From: Polytrichum commune
Taxonomy: Eukaryota > Streptophyta > Polytrichopsida > Polytrichales > Polytrichaceae
DNA: 60,000 nucleotides
Assembly: GCA_950295325.1 (NCBI GenBank)
Contig: OX485807.1
Coordinates: 48,144,440 to 48,204,439 of the forward strand
Direction: 5' to 3'
Under the pieces are notes generated by a model. It was not told the DNA's origin. It was given only the letters and a program-made list of their open reading frames with translations, and did not search any database. Of this stretch, positions 39,126 through 51,945 are shown piece by piece (the first letter of the stretch is position 1; each line of letters starts with the position of its first letter). The translations under genes were made by a program, and so were the position numbers.

Positions 39126-40014
39126 TAGAGTGATAGGAATTTCCATTCATCACATGAATAGGAGTAGAATGACACCTCGCAGTTATTACTAATTTTCTTC
39201 ATTGTTGTAGTTATGTTATAATGACCATGTTGGACTTATAGAGTGTGTGGTGGTCACTTGAGATTGATGTACTTAAAGGAGCTACGTATGTACTGGTGAC
39301 ATACTTTCAATGACATTAATCATCGTAAGGGTTTAAGAACGGATACAAAACTCAACAAGTCTAGATGAGGAACATGAGAGTTGAGCTTGTTATATTCAAT
39401 GTCAATCATGACTTCATTTTTCTTAAAATGTGTATTTGGTCATTCTTTCAAGGTCATTCTTTGAAGTAGGTTATTTTACCTTAGTTTTGGAAAGAAAAAT
39501 GGATGATTTATATAACTTTACAAGATCATCTAGTGGGCCATGTGACATGATTAATTAAATATATGAAATTGCCTAGACTTTCTACTTTCAATGTATTTGG
39601 GCACAAGTTGGGTCATTTAGGGCAAGAGGAAATGTCACATGCGCAAGCGTTCCTTCTTTCCAAGACCCACCCCCCCCCCCCTCCCCTCCTGATAGACTCA
39701 TGGTTAATCCATTTCAATCGTGTCCCATTAAACTAATTTGAGATCTTTGAAGCTAGTTCTAGTGTCAAAAGCAACACCCAATTGATATAGTATTACATGA
39801 TATTTTTATCGGATGCATGAGAGGTATTGTCGTATGCATAATTTCTCCCTCATCATTTCTTAAAGGGCTAAGGGCTTACCCTGAAAACCTCTTGAAAGAT
39901 CAAGAAGAGATTGGTGGTTGGTCACACTAAAGATGTTTGACGTGCATGTGCTGCTTCAAAAATTACATGAATGTCCAAAGCATAGGGAAAGCTTACGAGA
40001 GTACTTAGGAACCC

Positions 40015-40265
40015 ATGTTATGTGGGTATCACATACTGGTGGGTAATGGACATCGACAACCAAAAAAACAGAGACTTTGATACCCGCAAATATATGTGAT
40101 GTTGAAAATAGCTCTAGAATATCCAAGGGTATATAAGTGATATCACGGAGCGTTGCAACGACAAATGTGCAAACACCCAGTGGGTATCAATATTAATATC
40201 ATAAGAAGCCATGATATGGATACCCTTATTGATACCCATGTTGAACCTAGATACCCACACAACAT
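40015..40265. mobile_element. Possible 251-bp element with 16-bp inverted ends
   Basis: ATGTTATGTGGGTATC (40015-40030) is mirrored by GATACCCACACAACAT (40250-40265) with one mismatch. GATACCC motifs recur inside. No target duplication is visible. Confidence 0.4.
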
Positions 40266-43200
40266 TTGGTACGGCCGAACTCATCCAAGATTCTTCAACA
40301 ATACATTTACGTTATAAAAAATATGAAAAAAGAAAAAAAGATGCCTACAACTATCATGACTCTCTATTCACCTCTTTAATGACTTCTATTGTCGCCACTA
40401 TCTTGATGTCCTTTTTGTCCCATGACCCTTTTGACTTCCCGGGCTTTGAAATCGTTTTCGTTTCATTCATAACCATTTTTATGTCTCCCCTTTTAGTATT
40501 ACCACAACCCCCCCCCCCCCCGGACTTATTGTTAAAACGACATTGAGTGCTTTAGTAGATTCGGACGTGATAAGATATAACCCATAAAGCGACCTATGAA
40601 GGCTTATTAGTTGACATGGTCCCACGCAATTGTCGCATCCAATGAGTCGGAGTCATTGAAGGTGAAGCCCAAATTGTTCGATCCGGTGATAAGTTAAACA
40701 AGAGGCACTGCAAATGGGATTCGAGAGGCAGTTATAAGCAGTTGGGCAAGGATGCTACCCGGAAAGCACGACTTCGAGTTCCTTTCATGTAACTTATACA
40801 TGTGTTGCCTAAATATGATATACTTGGGATGCGGATTATGGTGTAAGTGGGCCTTGTGTAGTCACTCTTCTTAACCTTTTAAAGGTCATGGGGCAATGTT
40901 CAAGTTTGAAGTGTGCACATGCATTTCAATGTGAAGGGCTTCGAAATAATCACACTTCACTCAAACTTTCAAACCTTTTTCGTAACACTTCACAAAAACG
41001 AACTTGATGTTGGCCGTTTTGTATTGAATATGAAAATAATGTGATGTCTTACTATATTGAAGAAGTACATGCAATAAAATGATGTACTAAAATTATTTAG
41101 ATTTCCTACATAATGCACTTAATCATCATCCAACTCCAAAGGTAATGCCCTTTAGTTTTTGGTCGATTTCCAAGTGTCGGTAATTCTAGTCCAATAAATA
41201 TTTTCCATTGGAAGACCGCATAATGACACTTGCATCAATGCATCCAATGTTTCAAGTTTCAATCGACTTCGGCAATCCCTCTTCACCCAATTCTGTTTGG
41301 AAAATCTATGTTCACATATAGTTGTGCTTGCCAAGCCGAAGTTGTAATCAATGCCGAGCGGAAGTTGCAGAGTCGAAATTGCAAGAGTTATTGGAATTTG
41401 GAAGTGTCTACTATGTTTCTATTTGCAAATTGCAACCGTTCTTTTTTGTGACAGGCAGTTTTTGGAGAGGTCTTCACTGTGAAGGGTGGAAACTTTGCAG
41501 AGCACATTTTTGTGAAGTGCCAAAAAAAAAACTTTTTTGACGGCTAAAATGGCATTTGACATGTGTTGAAGACTTCAATATTGAACACTGACATGGGGTC
41601 TCAACGTAACATTACTCAACACAGTAAGGGTCTTCTTACATCATTAGGTTGACATTGTAGCGTGGAGCGTAAAAATTTGCGAAAATATTGTGATTATACT
41701 TCTAGGATTGCATGGGCCACCCCAATTGATGGTATGTGCTGACTAATGTTGTGAATATACGACCATGTGTACACAATATTTATGGGCTTCACCAAGTTCG
41801 TAAATCATATTTTATGCATTTTACCTTAGTACATATATTGTCTTATGTAAAGGAGAAAATAAATAATATACTCATACCAAACATTGATGATCAAATTACA
41901 ACATATGTATATGCATTCAAAGGTAACCCATGTTACATATTTGAACTACTGACATCATAATGTTGAACTTATCAAATAGTGTGCTTGAAGAATCAGTTGA
42001 TTTCAAATAGGTTCACTTTTGACATGACTATCTAAAAATGGAACATGCACCTCATAAATATGCTATTTTCCGCTTGGAGATGCACAGTCATGACCTCTTA
42101 GATGCTTAGGAATTACTGAGCCCCTGTGTTTAAGTGGTTTAAGGTACATTGACATCTGCAATTAGGTATGCTTCATAATGAAGTGGCGATCTATTTCAAG
42201 ACATTAACTTGACTCTTAAAGATCCAAGAGGCCCATTATAGGTTTCAAGGTGTTATGCGGAGGGTTTTAACACTACTTATTATTAGACTTTTTCACTTAC
42301 AGTATCAAAAATAATTCTATCTAAAAGTTTATAGTATCTCATATGCATTGGTTTCAAACAACAAGTTACATGCATACATGTGTGTAGCATAAGTTGTAGA
42401 AAGTTTTAAGTATGTATAATGACTTAAACTCAACTAATACATATCACATCATCTATTACTTATGACGTTATTTGCACTTCCTTTCTTATAAGGTTATGCT
42501 AAATACGGATTCAATATCAAAGGCCAAATAAGATATTTTCACAATACTTATTGGGGATTTGTGCAAATCGTCATATATCCCATGTAAACACACCTCGGTC
42601 CTTTAAGTGTTAATATGATTGGATTTGTCACTAGAGTTGGAATCAACGTCCAAGCGTCAAAGGATGCAAGCGCCTCATATGGACGAAATGCTCACAAGCT
42701 TGTGGATCTTAGAAAATTGGATGCCTTGGGATGAATGACCAACATGGGTGTTGGGAAGTCAGAGCCCGGGCATGTGTGCCATGGGGAAGTTGAACAACAA
42801 GTTTGAAAGGCCAATTGCAACTTTATCGACAAAACCACCACTCGATTTCAAGGGCCTCAAATTTAGCAAGTTTGGCAGCATGTGTCCCCTCCCAACCTCC
42901 TAAAAATATTTGTAACTTACATTGCATCGATAAAAAAAAAAGATTATCAAATTTTAATATTTTCTTTTAGATGTCTAATCTAAACTAGATTCAAAGATAC
43001 ACAATTGCGGCGCAACATGTTCATCATTGAGGTTAATACGTGGCAATCCAACACTACCAACATGCAACATATCGACAAGACACATAACGACATGATTGTG
43101 CGTCAATTGAAGTGGATCAAGTGATAATATTCAATGTAATTCATTAGTATTTTGGGTGCACCACAATAACACCCCTATTGGTGCAACACAAAATTCGGAC

Positions 43201-43344
43201 TCCATTTTGTTGTGATGACTATGCCCATTTGGATAATCAATGACTAAGGAAATAATATGAAATACAAAGGAGCAATGATGGATGCAAAATTGTGGATTGA
43301 AATAATGTATGCCAACATGAAAAGAGGCATTAATACTCTAAAGG

Positions 43345-43383
<39 letters not shown>

Positions 43384-44650
43384 GGGGGGGGGGGAATCCC
43401 ACAACTAAACATGTAAAGAAATTGGTATGTTGGTTGCATGAATAACCGCATGTAAACATTGCGAATATGACATGGGGAAGGGCTTAGGAGTTGTGACGGT
43501 CATGTCAAGGGCATGATGAAACATGTCCTATGAGCTATAAACCGATGATTGATTAGTCCCAATTCAATCTCCCTATATTAACAAGAGATAATTAACACTA
43601 ATTACGGATTCATGTGATGTTGAAATCAAAAACCAACTTCCAAATTTCATGAACTATACGGGTTTCCCAATGTATTCACCTTCAACTTCCACGGCCACCA
43701 TTAATCCATGGCCTATGAGAAGGGTGTAGATAAGATCTCAATATGATTAAAATACACCTAGAGCCAAAATCATGATACTCATACAGTATTGTCATCCATC
43801 TCGAAATTGAGAAGCCCCGGTTTGGTCTCACCCAAATATGACCCGGTCTTCCCCAAATTAAGTCCGTACAAGACCCAAAAAAAAAAAAAACAAACTTGGG
43901 GCACCGTATAAGCTTTTACTAAAAAAACCGCTCAAGGAACAAGCGACCTTCAATTGGGCTTACCTTCTTAAACTTGGTCTTGGCTCCCAAGTTCATAAAT
44001 CCCCTCATACTTTCCCCTCCCTCAAGTCTCGTTGGAAGTAGAAACGACGCATGCACCAACATTGATCCGCAAACTACTACAACCAAAAGAACGATGCAAT
44101 TACCAAAGCAAATTGTTTACGTACGTGGGTGAGCCCAACCAAAGCCACTTGGTGAGCCACCATGAATGACATTTTGGTTGTTGTTGTTGGATAAGGGGAT
44201 GGAAAGGCTACCAATTGAGAGATTGTCTCCATGCGGCGATCGGGTGCGAAATGCACATGATTCCATTTTGGTTTGTGTTGGTGGGAAATGTGACATTTGA
44301 GATTCCCATTTTGAGTCTAAAAGTGCATTGAGTCTAGAGGTTTTGAGGGGAGGGAGAGTTTCCAAGTTAGACACATCTAGTATCACGGACACCCTTCTTA
44401 AAGCGGTCAATCTCTCTTACAATGTAGCAAGTCTATTCATTTTGGAACGTGAGTCTAGAACAACATTTTATATTGAAATTCTTTCAAGTTTAGGGATTGG
44501 TGTTTGTAATAGGGTTTTCCCACCGTAAAGGTGAGTGCACCGTGTTAAGGTGAGGGAGCTTGAGGGCATTGCACAAATGTCTAGGTGTTCCCGATCCTTA
44601 AGGCATGTTGTTGCATAAAAGCACATCGTTCATAGGATGCCATGTGGCAT

Positions 44651-45000
44651 AAGGTATGTGGGTGTTATTTGGTTAATTTTTGCATGCTCTCTAGCTTCTA
44701 TTGATTAGGTGTCATTGTAGGTTGCATTAGCAAACCTACAATGAAACGCATGCAAAAACCGGATTGAATATCGGACTTCCCATGTTTAAGTTATGGTTAT
44801 TGGAAGTGCATGTTTGTTGATTTTCAAAGCGGATACGTAAGTCCTCCCAATTGTGTTCGGTGTTGACTGTAGAGTGGTTATTAATATTTGAAGACGTAGT
44901 CTAATCTCTCTTAAACATATGTCTTTATGATGTTTGCTCTTTGATCCTCACCGAACCACATATCAATCAAATATAGGGATATGATTAAGAAACAAGCAAC
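44651..45000. repeat. Third copy of the repeat that forms the 9.8-10.4 kb inverted repeat
   Basis: It matches 10172-10520 in the same orientation: AAGGTATGTGGGTGTTATTT, GGTTATTGGAAGTGCATGTT, GAAGACGTAGTCTAATCTCT, and GATCCTCACC followed by ATCAATCAAATA. Two copies elsewhere form the long inverted repeat. Confidence 0.75.
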
Positions 45001-45784
45001 TTAACCCCATGATGTCCTATGCAACCATAATTTGGTCATAACTATGAGTCCTTTGACACTAGTTCGGATGGTTTTTTGATTGTTTCAATTACTCCTCTTG
45101 GTCATTGTTCAAGTGTGATGTGTTCTACCATGTGGATAACTTTGATCCAACAAAGTTAAATATTCTTGGATTGTTGGAAGCATATCCTATACATGTTTTT
45201 CTATTCATCCCTATGAGCAAATGATCCCAAATTGATCAAAAAAATTGCATGATACTCAAACGCAACATATCCTAGACATCTACCATTGGAATTCTTAGAT
45301 GGACATGTGTTGGTGGATGTAAACCCATATGTCAAAGGTTCGCAATTGTGGCACCCCTACCTCAAATGGCAAAGCTTCCAAAAATAATGGTTTCAAGATT
45401 TGCAATTTGATTTGAGTAGATATATTGTCCCTCTTTTGAATGAAGGTAACATTTTGTCATTTGGAGATAATTTGAGTAGAGGTTTGATAAAAAAAACCAA
45501 CCCTGATTTTATTTCTAAAGTATTACCCCTCAAGACCACTATGGACATTCTTATTATAATCTCCTACATAATAAAACTTGAACGTTTAGATTTTGAACCG
45601 TGAATAGTCACCTATAACTTGCAAACATCTACACAATGGGATTTGTCAAAAAAGTTTTGGATCTTCAGTTGTTGTCGCTGAAATTGAGGTCACATTTTCT
45701 TGGCAAATTTGAGGGAAATTGGGTGTGGGAAGTTAGGCATCAAGACCCACATATACCTTAACCATGGAGCCCATGATGCGTTCC

Positions 45785-45825
45785 AGGTTTAGGGTTTAGG
45801 GTTTAGGTTGCTGGGTTTAGGGTGA
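45785..45825 (+). repeat. Interstitial plant telomere-like repeats (TTTAGGG)
   Basis: Three consecutive GGTTTAG/TTTAGGG units are followed, after a short break, by another GGGTTTAGGG. Perfect TTTAGGG units away from a chromosome end mark either a repaired break, an old fusion, or the telo-box motif common in plant promoters. No gene follows nearby, which weakens the promoter reading. Confidence 0.75.
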
Positions 45826-45967
45826 GATTTTTAGATTAACTAACCTAAACGGTCAGTTTAGTTAGGAATACGGTTGCACTGACAGGTTAGAGGTTCCTGA
45901 AGCTACCTTCCTTCTGTTAGTCATTATCATTCTTTTGTTTTAATTAATTAATTAAATATGTATGTAT

Positions 45968-45972
45968 ATATA

Positions 45973-46013
<41 letters not shown>
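45968..46013. repeat. TA/TG microsatellite
   Basis: An alternating TATATG, TGTG and then long TATATA run. It gives a spurious Tyr-Ile repeat in one reading frame. Confidence 0.85.
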
Positions 46014-46016
<3 letters not shown>

Positions 46017-46239
46017 TTAAGAAATGTGCTCCCTATTACAGAAACCATGTTCCACTTAATAGGCCACCAAACACGCTTTTGGCCTCCCAGCCTCCCACAT
46101 CTACCTAACACAACAGGTTTTTACGACATCTCAAATCCTACAGTCATTTCTTTTCTTATAAAAGTTCAATCATCTCTTGAGCTACGAGTACTTTTTCCCT
46201 ATGTTAAAAATGGCTTTTTAACCAACATCTCCACCTAAA

Positions 46240-46650
46240 GATATCCAAATTCTTTTGGGATGCTAAATGGATTACGGATGCACAACTCTCAGAAATCCTA
46301 AAATTAAGGTATGAATGGGTAAGTACCGTTTTTTCTGTTTTTGTTTTGAAATTATTTAAACATATCCTTAAACAAAATATCTCTCCGATTTGTAATCTAT
46401 GCAACCTATGAGAAAAAGACACGTGTCTCCACCTACTATCATGTTGCAGAAACTGCCACATACATAACCTCCAGATCAACCGACACAATAAAGCGATGCA
46501 CTCACTAGCTAACACTCTCATGGTGCACCTTACCACCCAATGCTTCACATTCATAAAATGCTGGAACCCTCAATGTCAAAAAGTCCAACAACACAACCCC
46601 CTCATGTGCATATCTACTATAAAGATAGATTCCTTGAGGTAGCCACTACC
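46240..46650 (+). pseudogene. LINE-type ORF2 C-terminal fragment
   Basis: One frame reads LKLRYEWV, then LFKHILKQNISPICNLCN, a stop, then EKDTCLHLLSCC and INRHNKAMHSL. A Cys-x2-Cys, then a His-x4-Cys-type pair, followed by RHNKA is typical of the C-terminal end of some non-LTR retrotransposon ORF2 proteins. An in-frame stop and the absence of reverse-transcriptase motifs nearby show it is a dead fragment. The assignment rests on motif memory. Confidence 0.5.
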
Positions 46651-47342
46651 TGAAAACTAGACGAATGTGCAATACTATAGCCTTTGCTAAATTAACAATT
46701 TTGATCCTCATAGAAGTTCACTAAGATTTAAGTGAGGAGACAAAATTTCTCACATGTAGGTGTTGTCCATAATACAAACATGTTTAAAGAATTGGGCAAC
46801 ACCCCAAATAAAACTTCATGCTCCAAAGATGCCATTTGAGTTCAATATGAGAGACACTCGTCATCCAATCAGTGACATTTGACCGCCTCTAAAAGAGGCC
46901 TAGGAACTCCAAATCCTCGCATCATGTATTCCAAATGTTTACGTGTATCTATAATAATCTAAGATGATCTATGTTGGCGTCTTGTCATCCAAACTAAGAA
47001 GAAGAAAAAAAAAATTCAGTAATTGCACCAACTTGAAAACTTCAACTATGTGACCGTTGGATTACCTCATATTTTGTTGAAAGGAGATGATTTTGTTCTC
47101 GCACATTCATTATGAAGATGGCTTCTACTTATATAGTGCCGGTCAAAACAAATGTTGGTGATAATGGATTCAAATGCCCTAGACACCATAGATGACATGA
47201 AATTCCTAAGTTAATTGGAATGCACGCCAAGGCACTTAAGGGACCTATTGATGGAAGCACGCACACTAATAATTAGAATCCATTCAAGCCTAATCCACCT
47301 TATTTGCAATGTTGGTTTCCCAACTTTCATGTAGATAAACAA

Positions 47343-47875
47343 CACGAAATATTGTATTTAGTGTCACCAATTCTATTTGTCTTGCTCAATTCTAATTCTA
47401 AATCACACGTGTAGTGTCCCCAACACTAAATGTAAACCTAATTTTATTTTTCATTCTTTGTTAAAAAAAATTGGACATTATTGATTTACAATGTTACAAT
47501 TATTGTCACTTACTGATTGGATTTTCATCCAAATTTCAATCACTTATGACAGTATTTCATTACATAATTGTTAAGATGCATAATATACCAAAAATTTATG
47601 AACTAGAAGTAAGTTAGGATGACAATATTTGTGAAGTTATAGTCCACCCACACTTACCGGTGTAGGCAACCAGTGAACGGTGAGTACCAACACTTATCAC
47701 ATTCAATGGCTCTCACTGACTAAACGAACTCTAAAAGTGACCCCTGCTGATTTGAATTGTTCCCTGATCACCCACACTAGTAAGTGTGGGTGAACTATTA
47801 ATCATAAGAATGTGTCAATACAAAAGTTGCCACAGTGACATAAATACCATATGACACTAAGCACGCTATTTAGTA
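47343..47875. mobile_element. Family-3 TA-target element, copy E (533 bp), with nested insertion
   Basis: The left end CACGAAATATTGTATTTAGT and right end region (ATGACACTAAGCACGCTATT-TAGTA, then TA) match copy D at 17705. Shared blocks are CCCCAACACTAAATGTAA, ATTATTGTCACTTAC, GATTTTCATCCAAATTTCAA and GACAATATTTGT. It is 82 bp longer than copy D mainly because of the element at 47642-47795 and because it lacks the 83-bp duplication. Confidence 0.8.
47642..47795. mobile_element. 154-bp TA-target MITE nested in a family-3 element
   Basis: Ends are GTCCACCCACACTTACCGGT and, from the right, GTTCACCCACACTTACTAGT, flanked by TA (47640-47641 and 47796-47797). The matching place in copy D (ATATTTGTTCACTTATTCAT) lacks it, so the insertion site and its TA target are supported by a paralogous empty site. 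Confidence 0.8.
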
Positions 47876-50800
47876 TACTAAGTCTCGAACTTCTTCATTT
47901 CATGATACGAGTTCATCCGTGCGTGTACTTTGATGGAATGAACTTCAAATCCACATCTATGAAATTTGAATATGTTGAATGCCTCCACAAGGTCTCGTTG
48001 TGTAATATCTTCCAAATGATATCTTAAGAATGCACACATTGACCTTATTTCGTTGACCAAGCTTGGTGGAATAAGCACAACTTGGTTTGTAAGCGTTATA
48101 TGTTGGTCTCCCATATGACCGAGCTCTTGCATAACAACCTTGCAAGCAACGGGAGGAGGATGAGGTAGCCGCCACACCAACAATGGAGAGGCGAGGTGGG
48201 AATATTAATTTGGTCCGGCTTCATTTGTATGGAAAGATGGCACATTGCTCCATGAGAAGGCCATTTGACCTAATGGCCCATTCCAACATGTCTCGTAGAT
48301 CCCAACACCCTCCACAAGGGTGTGTATGTTTCAAAGATTGTTTCTAAGTCTCCTAGATGTTGGAAACGACAAGCCCCACGTGCTTGGAAGCTGTAATAGT
48401 CATATGTGTCAAGTTAATGTGTTGGGAAAAAAAAGAGTTTGTGTTTGATGTGAAATTATGTAAGTTGTTTATCAGTTCATCGTCTTTGATACAAATTTGT
48501 AGTTCATCTGTAAGATCTTAATGAATGGAAGAAGACCATGTGGTGATTGACTTTGCACATGAAATGTCAAGTGCCTCGGATGGGTGGGAAAGTCCACAGA
48601 GAGCCAACCCTCTCTCACTTGGACATCTACAAATGAAAGTACCAGGAATGAGATACAAAGACTCGTCTCTCAACTATGTATCACCCTTTTCAAATCGACA
48701 AAGATATTCAAGAGAAATTATGACATTGAACATTTCATGCACCACATCTTTGCTATATGTAACTTGTTGTAATTTCTTCGATATTTTTTCTGTAGGTGTG
48801 TCATGGTCTAATTATATTCCACTTGGTGCAACCCACTTGGTATAATATGTATCATATTTTCATATTTGTTCCTCAACTTTGAACTTATACACGACAATGA
48901 AGAGTTTTCAAAGAATATATGCATGTATTAGATAAAGAGTTTTTAGGGGCAATGTACATAACATCAATTCACTTTGATCATTCCTTCATTCATCATAGCC
49001 ATCCATCTTAGAGAATATTCAGAAGTGTTGTATATACGATCGCCTCCAAATTTTAAGGTATGGGTTTAGTTTGGGTCTAATAAATGGAGCATAAAACCAT
49101 ATTGATCAATATATATGGGAAATATATTTTTTCTTCTCTCGTAAATGTGGTTATAATAGATGTCGTAGTGGTTACATAAGATATGAATAAGATATTTTTA
49201 GCATTATGGTTTACATGTAATCCACTTCATGCCCAAGTGTTATATATTCTAAACTATATTATGTGCTATATCAGTGCTAAAGTATATTGGTTGAGTAATT
49301 GTTAGGTAATGGATAACAACGTTTAGTGTTTAAAGTTCTGAATGTTGTGTGGAAATTGAAGTTGCATTTATTCCCAATACCTGTGTACTCTTTGCTATCA
49401 ATGTTTCAAATTAAGTTTTGATGCGTCATTCATATCATTGTTGGTTAGTTTGTTGCAATATGCAATACATGTTGAATATTGTGACACCTTAATATTGAAC
49501 AAACTTGTTGGTTCATTATGCTATACGTATTGTGGATGTTAGATATTGTGATACCTCAAGATTAAATGTTTTTCTTAGTCTAAAGAAAATTAACAAACAA
49601 TAAATTCACATTCAAGGAATTCAAACATCATGCAAACAAATTATTAGATTGATATATGAAATAGTGCAATATGGGTTGAGCAACTTCTATGTTGACAATT
49701 GAAATTATTATAAAACCCTACAATTATTACACTAAGGTTTTCTTAAAAGAACACATTACAAAACTGTAAAGAACAGCTGAGGCTATTCACTATATTTGAG
49801 AAAGATTTGGGTTCCAAAAATATATATAAATTCTTCAATAAGGGTTCATAAACTCATAAAATAAGAGGCCTTGTGGTGCAAATACATAGCATAGAATGCA
49901 TAACTTCATTGGCCAAAGAGGAAAGAACAAAAAGAGCATAATCTAAAGATAAATATAAAGAACACATCACAAATAAAGAAATAAAGCTTAATATCAAGAC
50001 CAAAATGAATGTATCTAAAAAAACATTTAAGAAGAAGAAGAACAACAACAACAACTTAACCTTGACACATGAACAAGGGAGAGCTTAAAATTTGAAACAA
50101 AGAACAAAATACAATGACAACATTACCTTGGGAAAAATGTCAAATCTTAGAGGATCCATCCTTTAGACAAAGAGCCTAATCTTGATACAATGAACAAAGA
50201 GCAAAATGCAATGTACGAAGGACAATGAACAAAGATACAATTAACCTTGAGACAACAAACAAAGTAAACTAAACACGAAACGGAGCAATGAGGAGCTAGT
50301 GATGATGAGTGAACGATGTTAAGCAAGCAATGAGATAATTGAGAGCCAAGAGTCAAGATAGGGATGATTTAGGTTGGCCTCCTAAATAATAGGAAATAGG
50401 AGAATTCATTTAAGTCAAAGGTGATTGTTTCACATTGGGCTTATGAGAATTATATTGAAAATGTCAAAATAAAATATAATGTTTATTAATATATGACGTG
50501 AGACATGTGGGGAAGTGCATCGTAGGTTTCACATCCCTCCAAACTTGCCCCTAACCTTTATCCGTCCCCAATATCAATGAGGGAGCTCATTTGCCCAAGC
50601 TAGTAGGAAATGGATGGTGGAAAAATGGGGGATTATTCTTCTCCTGTGTAATAACAAGTGTTCATCTTCGTCGAAATGCTTTCTCTAAATTGTGAGTCAA
50701 TTTTGACATGCATGGAATTGCACCTCACTTGTATGCAAAGTCTTCAAGATTAGACTATTCTATAATTTTCTCTGTCTAGAAATATGAAACATGCAACCAA

Positions 50801-51945
50801 TTTATGGGTTAGGCTCACCTATGTGTCAATTCCTATTGGCCTAAAGAAACCATTCCCGTAAGCACCTAAACATTTGACCTTGAATTATGTGCGTATTTAT
50901 AGATGGTGGAGTATGAAATTCCAAATTCAAATTTGAAAAGCATGACAATCTTCAAACATGAACCTAGAAATCGGATACATTCAATAGACACCGCAAAGAA
51001 CATGACTTTTTAGGGCTTCAATTGTCAAGTGGATAATTAGGCTATTTGCACCAATAACGCAATACACGTAGGAAGGGAAGGAACATACTTTTCAGAATAA
51101 TATCAATAAAGTCAAATTATGCTTAGATTGAGGCAAAACAAGTTGAAGGGTTCAAACTAAACCATCTACTCATCATGAGTGTTGAATCATAATTTATTCC
51201 AAATGCATTCCCCTTTCCAATCAACTTCACATTGCATAATAAATGGAACAAGTTAATAAAAAATTAAAAACAAAAACAAAAGAACGTATCTGTAAAATAA
51301 TAATAACTAAATAATAAAAACTTACAAGTGAGAATTTGAATCCCTAAGTTTGAAGTTTATATGCATCATGTGCCATGCATCTCTCATATGTGACCATGTG
51401 TCATCCTTAACATGGGTGACATGTTAAGCATATGTTTGGAGCATGTTGGGTTCCTATTATTGCCCAAACACATAAGTAGCCAATTCTTGCAATGTGCAAT
51501 GACCATGCGCAAGAGTAAGGTACTTCTAAACCTCCAAGCTCAAGCCATGGACTCACGGGCAACTCCCTCTCTTCCTTCATGGCCCTTCTTACAAACTATA
51601 GTTCTCCCCTTTTAATAAGACATGTTTGGTCGTGCAAGAAAGTGTTGTATTATTCCAATGTCATGTTATCGAGATTTTTCAAGAAAATGGCCCACTTCAA
51701 TGTAAAATGTCTTTTTGTAAACACAATCAAGATATATAAGTATGCCATACCATTTTATTAAAGAAATATGTTCACAATGTCACACAATATGTAATTAAAA
51801 AAACTTATAGTCTCATGATGATGTCTTCACCATATATCACACTACAAAAGTAAGAATCTATTGTCTTCTGATGATGTTTGTTGATGTTGAAATTAACATC
51901 TTGTTTAATTTATCCATTAAAAATTTGGTGTTTGTCACATCTACA
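47876..51945. other. Intergenic, nothing recognised
   Basis: At 49.85-50.36 kb there is a strongly A-rich, purine-biased strand with repeated AATGAACAAAG-like motifs. The remaining open frames are short and have no domain. No paired repeats were identified. Confidence 0.45.

Larger units (their letters stand above)
38191..44650. other. Intergenic with simple repeats and repeat fragments
   Basis: Simple repeats are AAAAAT (about 38850-38878), AAAAAAAC (about 38887-38919), a TG/CG tract (39082-39125), poly-C (about 39669-39680 and 40508-40521), and TA with poly-G (43347-43394). A 9240-type fragment lies at about 38215-38350, and a dispersed repeat copy at 41611-41765 (partner 14194-14345). Short open frames, including one of 111 codons at 40211-40546, show no domain. 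Confidence 0.5.

Noticed and set aside
40211-40546. 111-codon + strand frame as a membrane protein gene
   Set aside because: The hydrophobic stretch is low-complexity, the Pro run comes from a poly-C tract, and no domain or splice context supports it.
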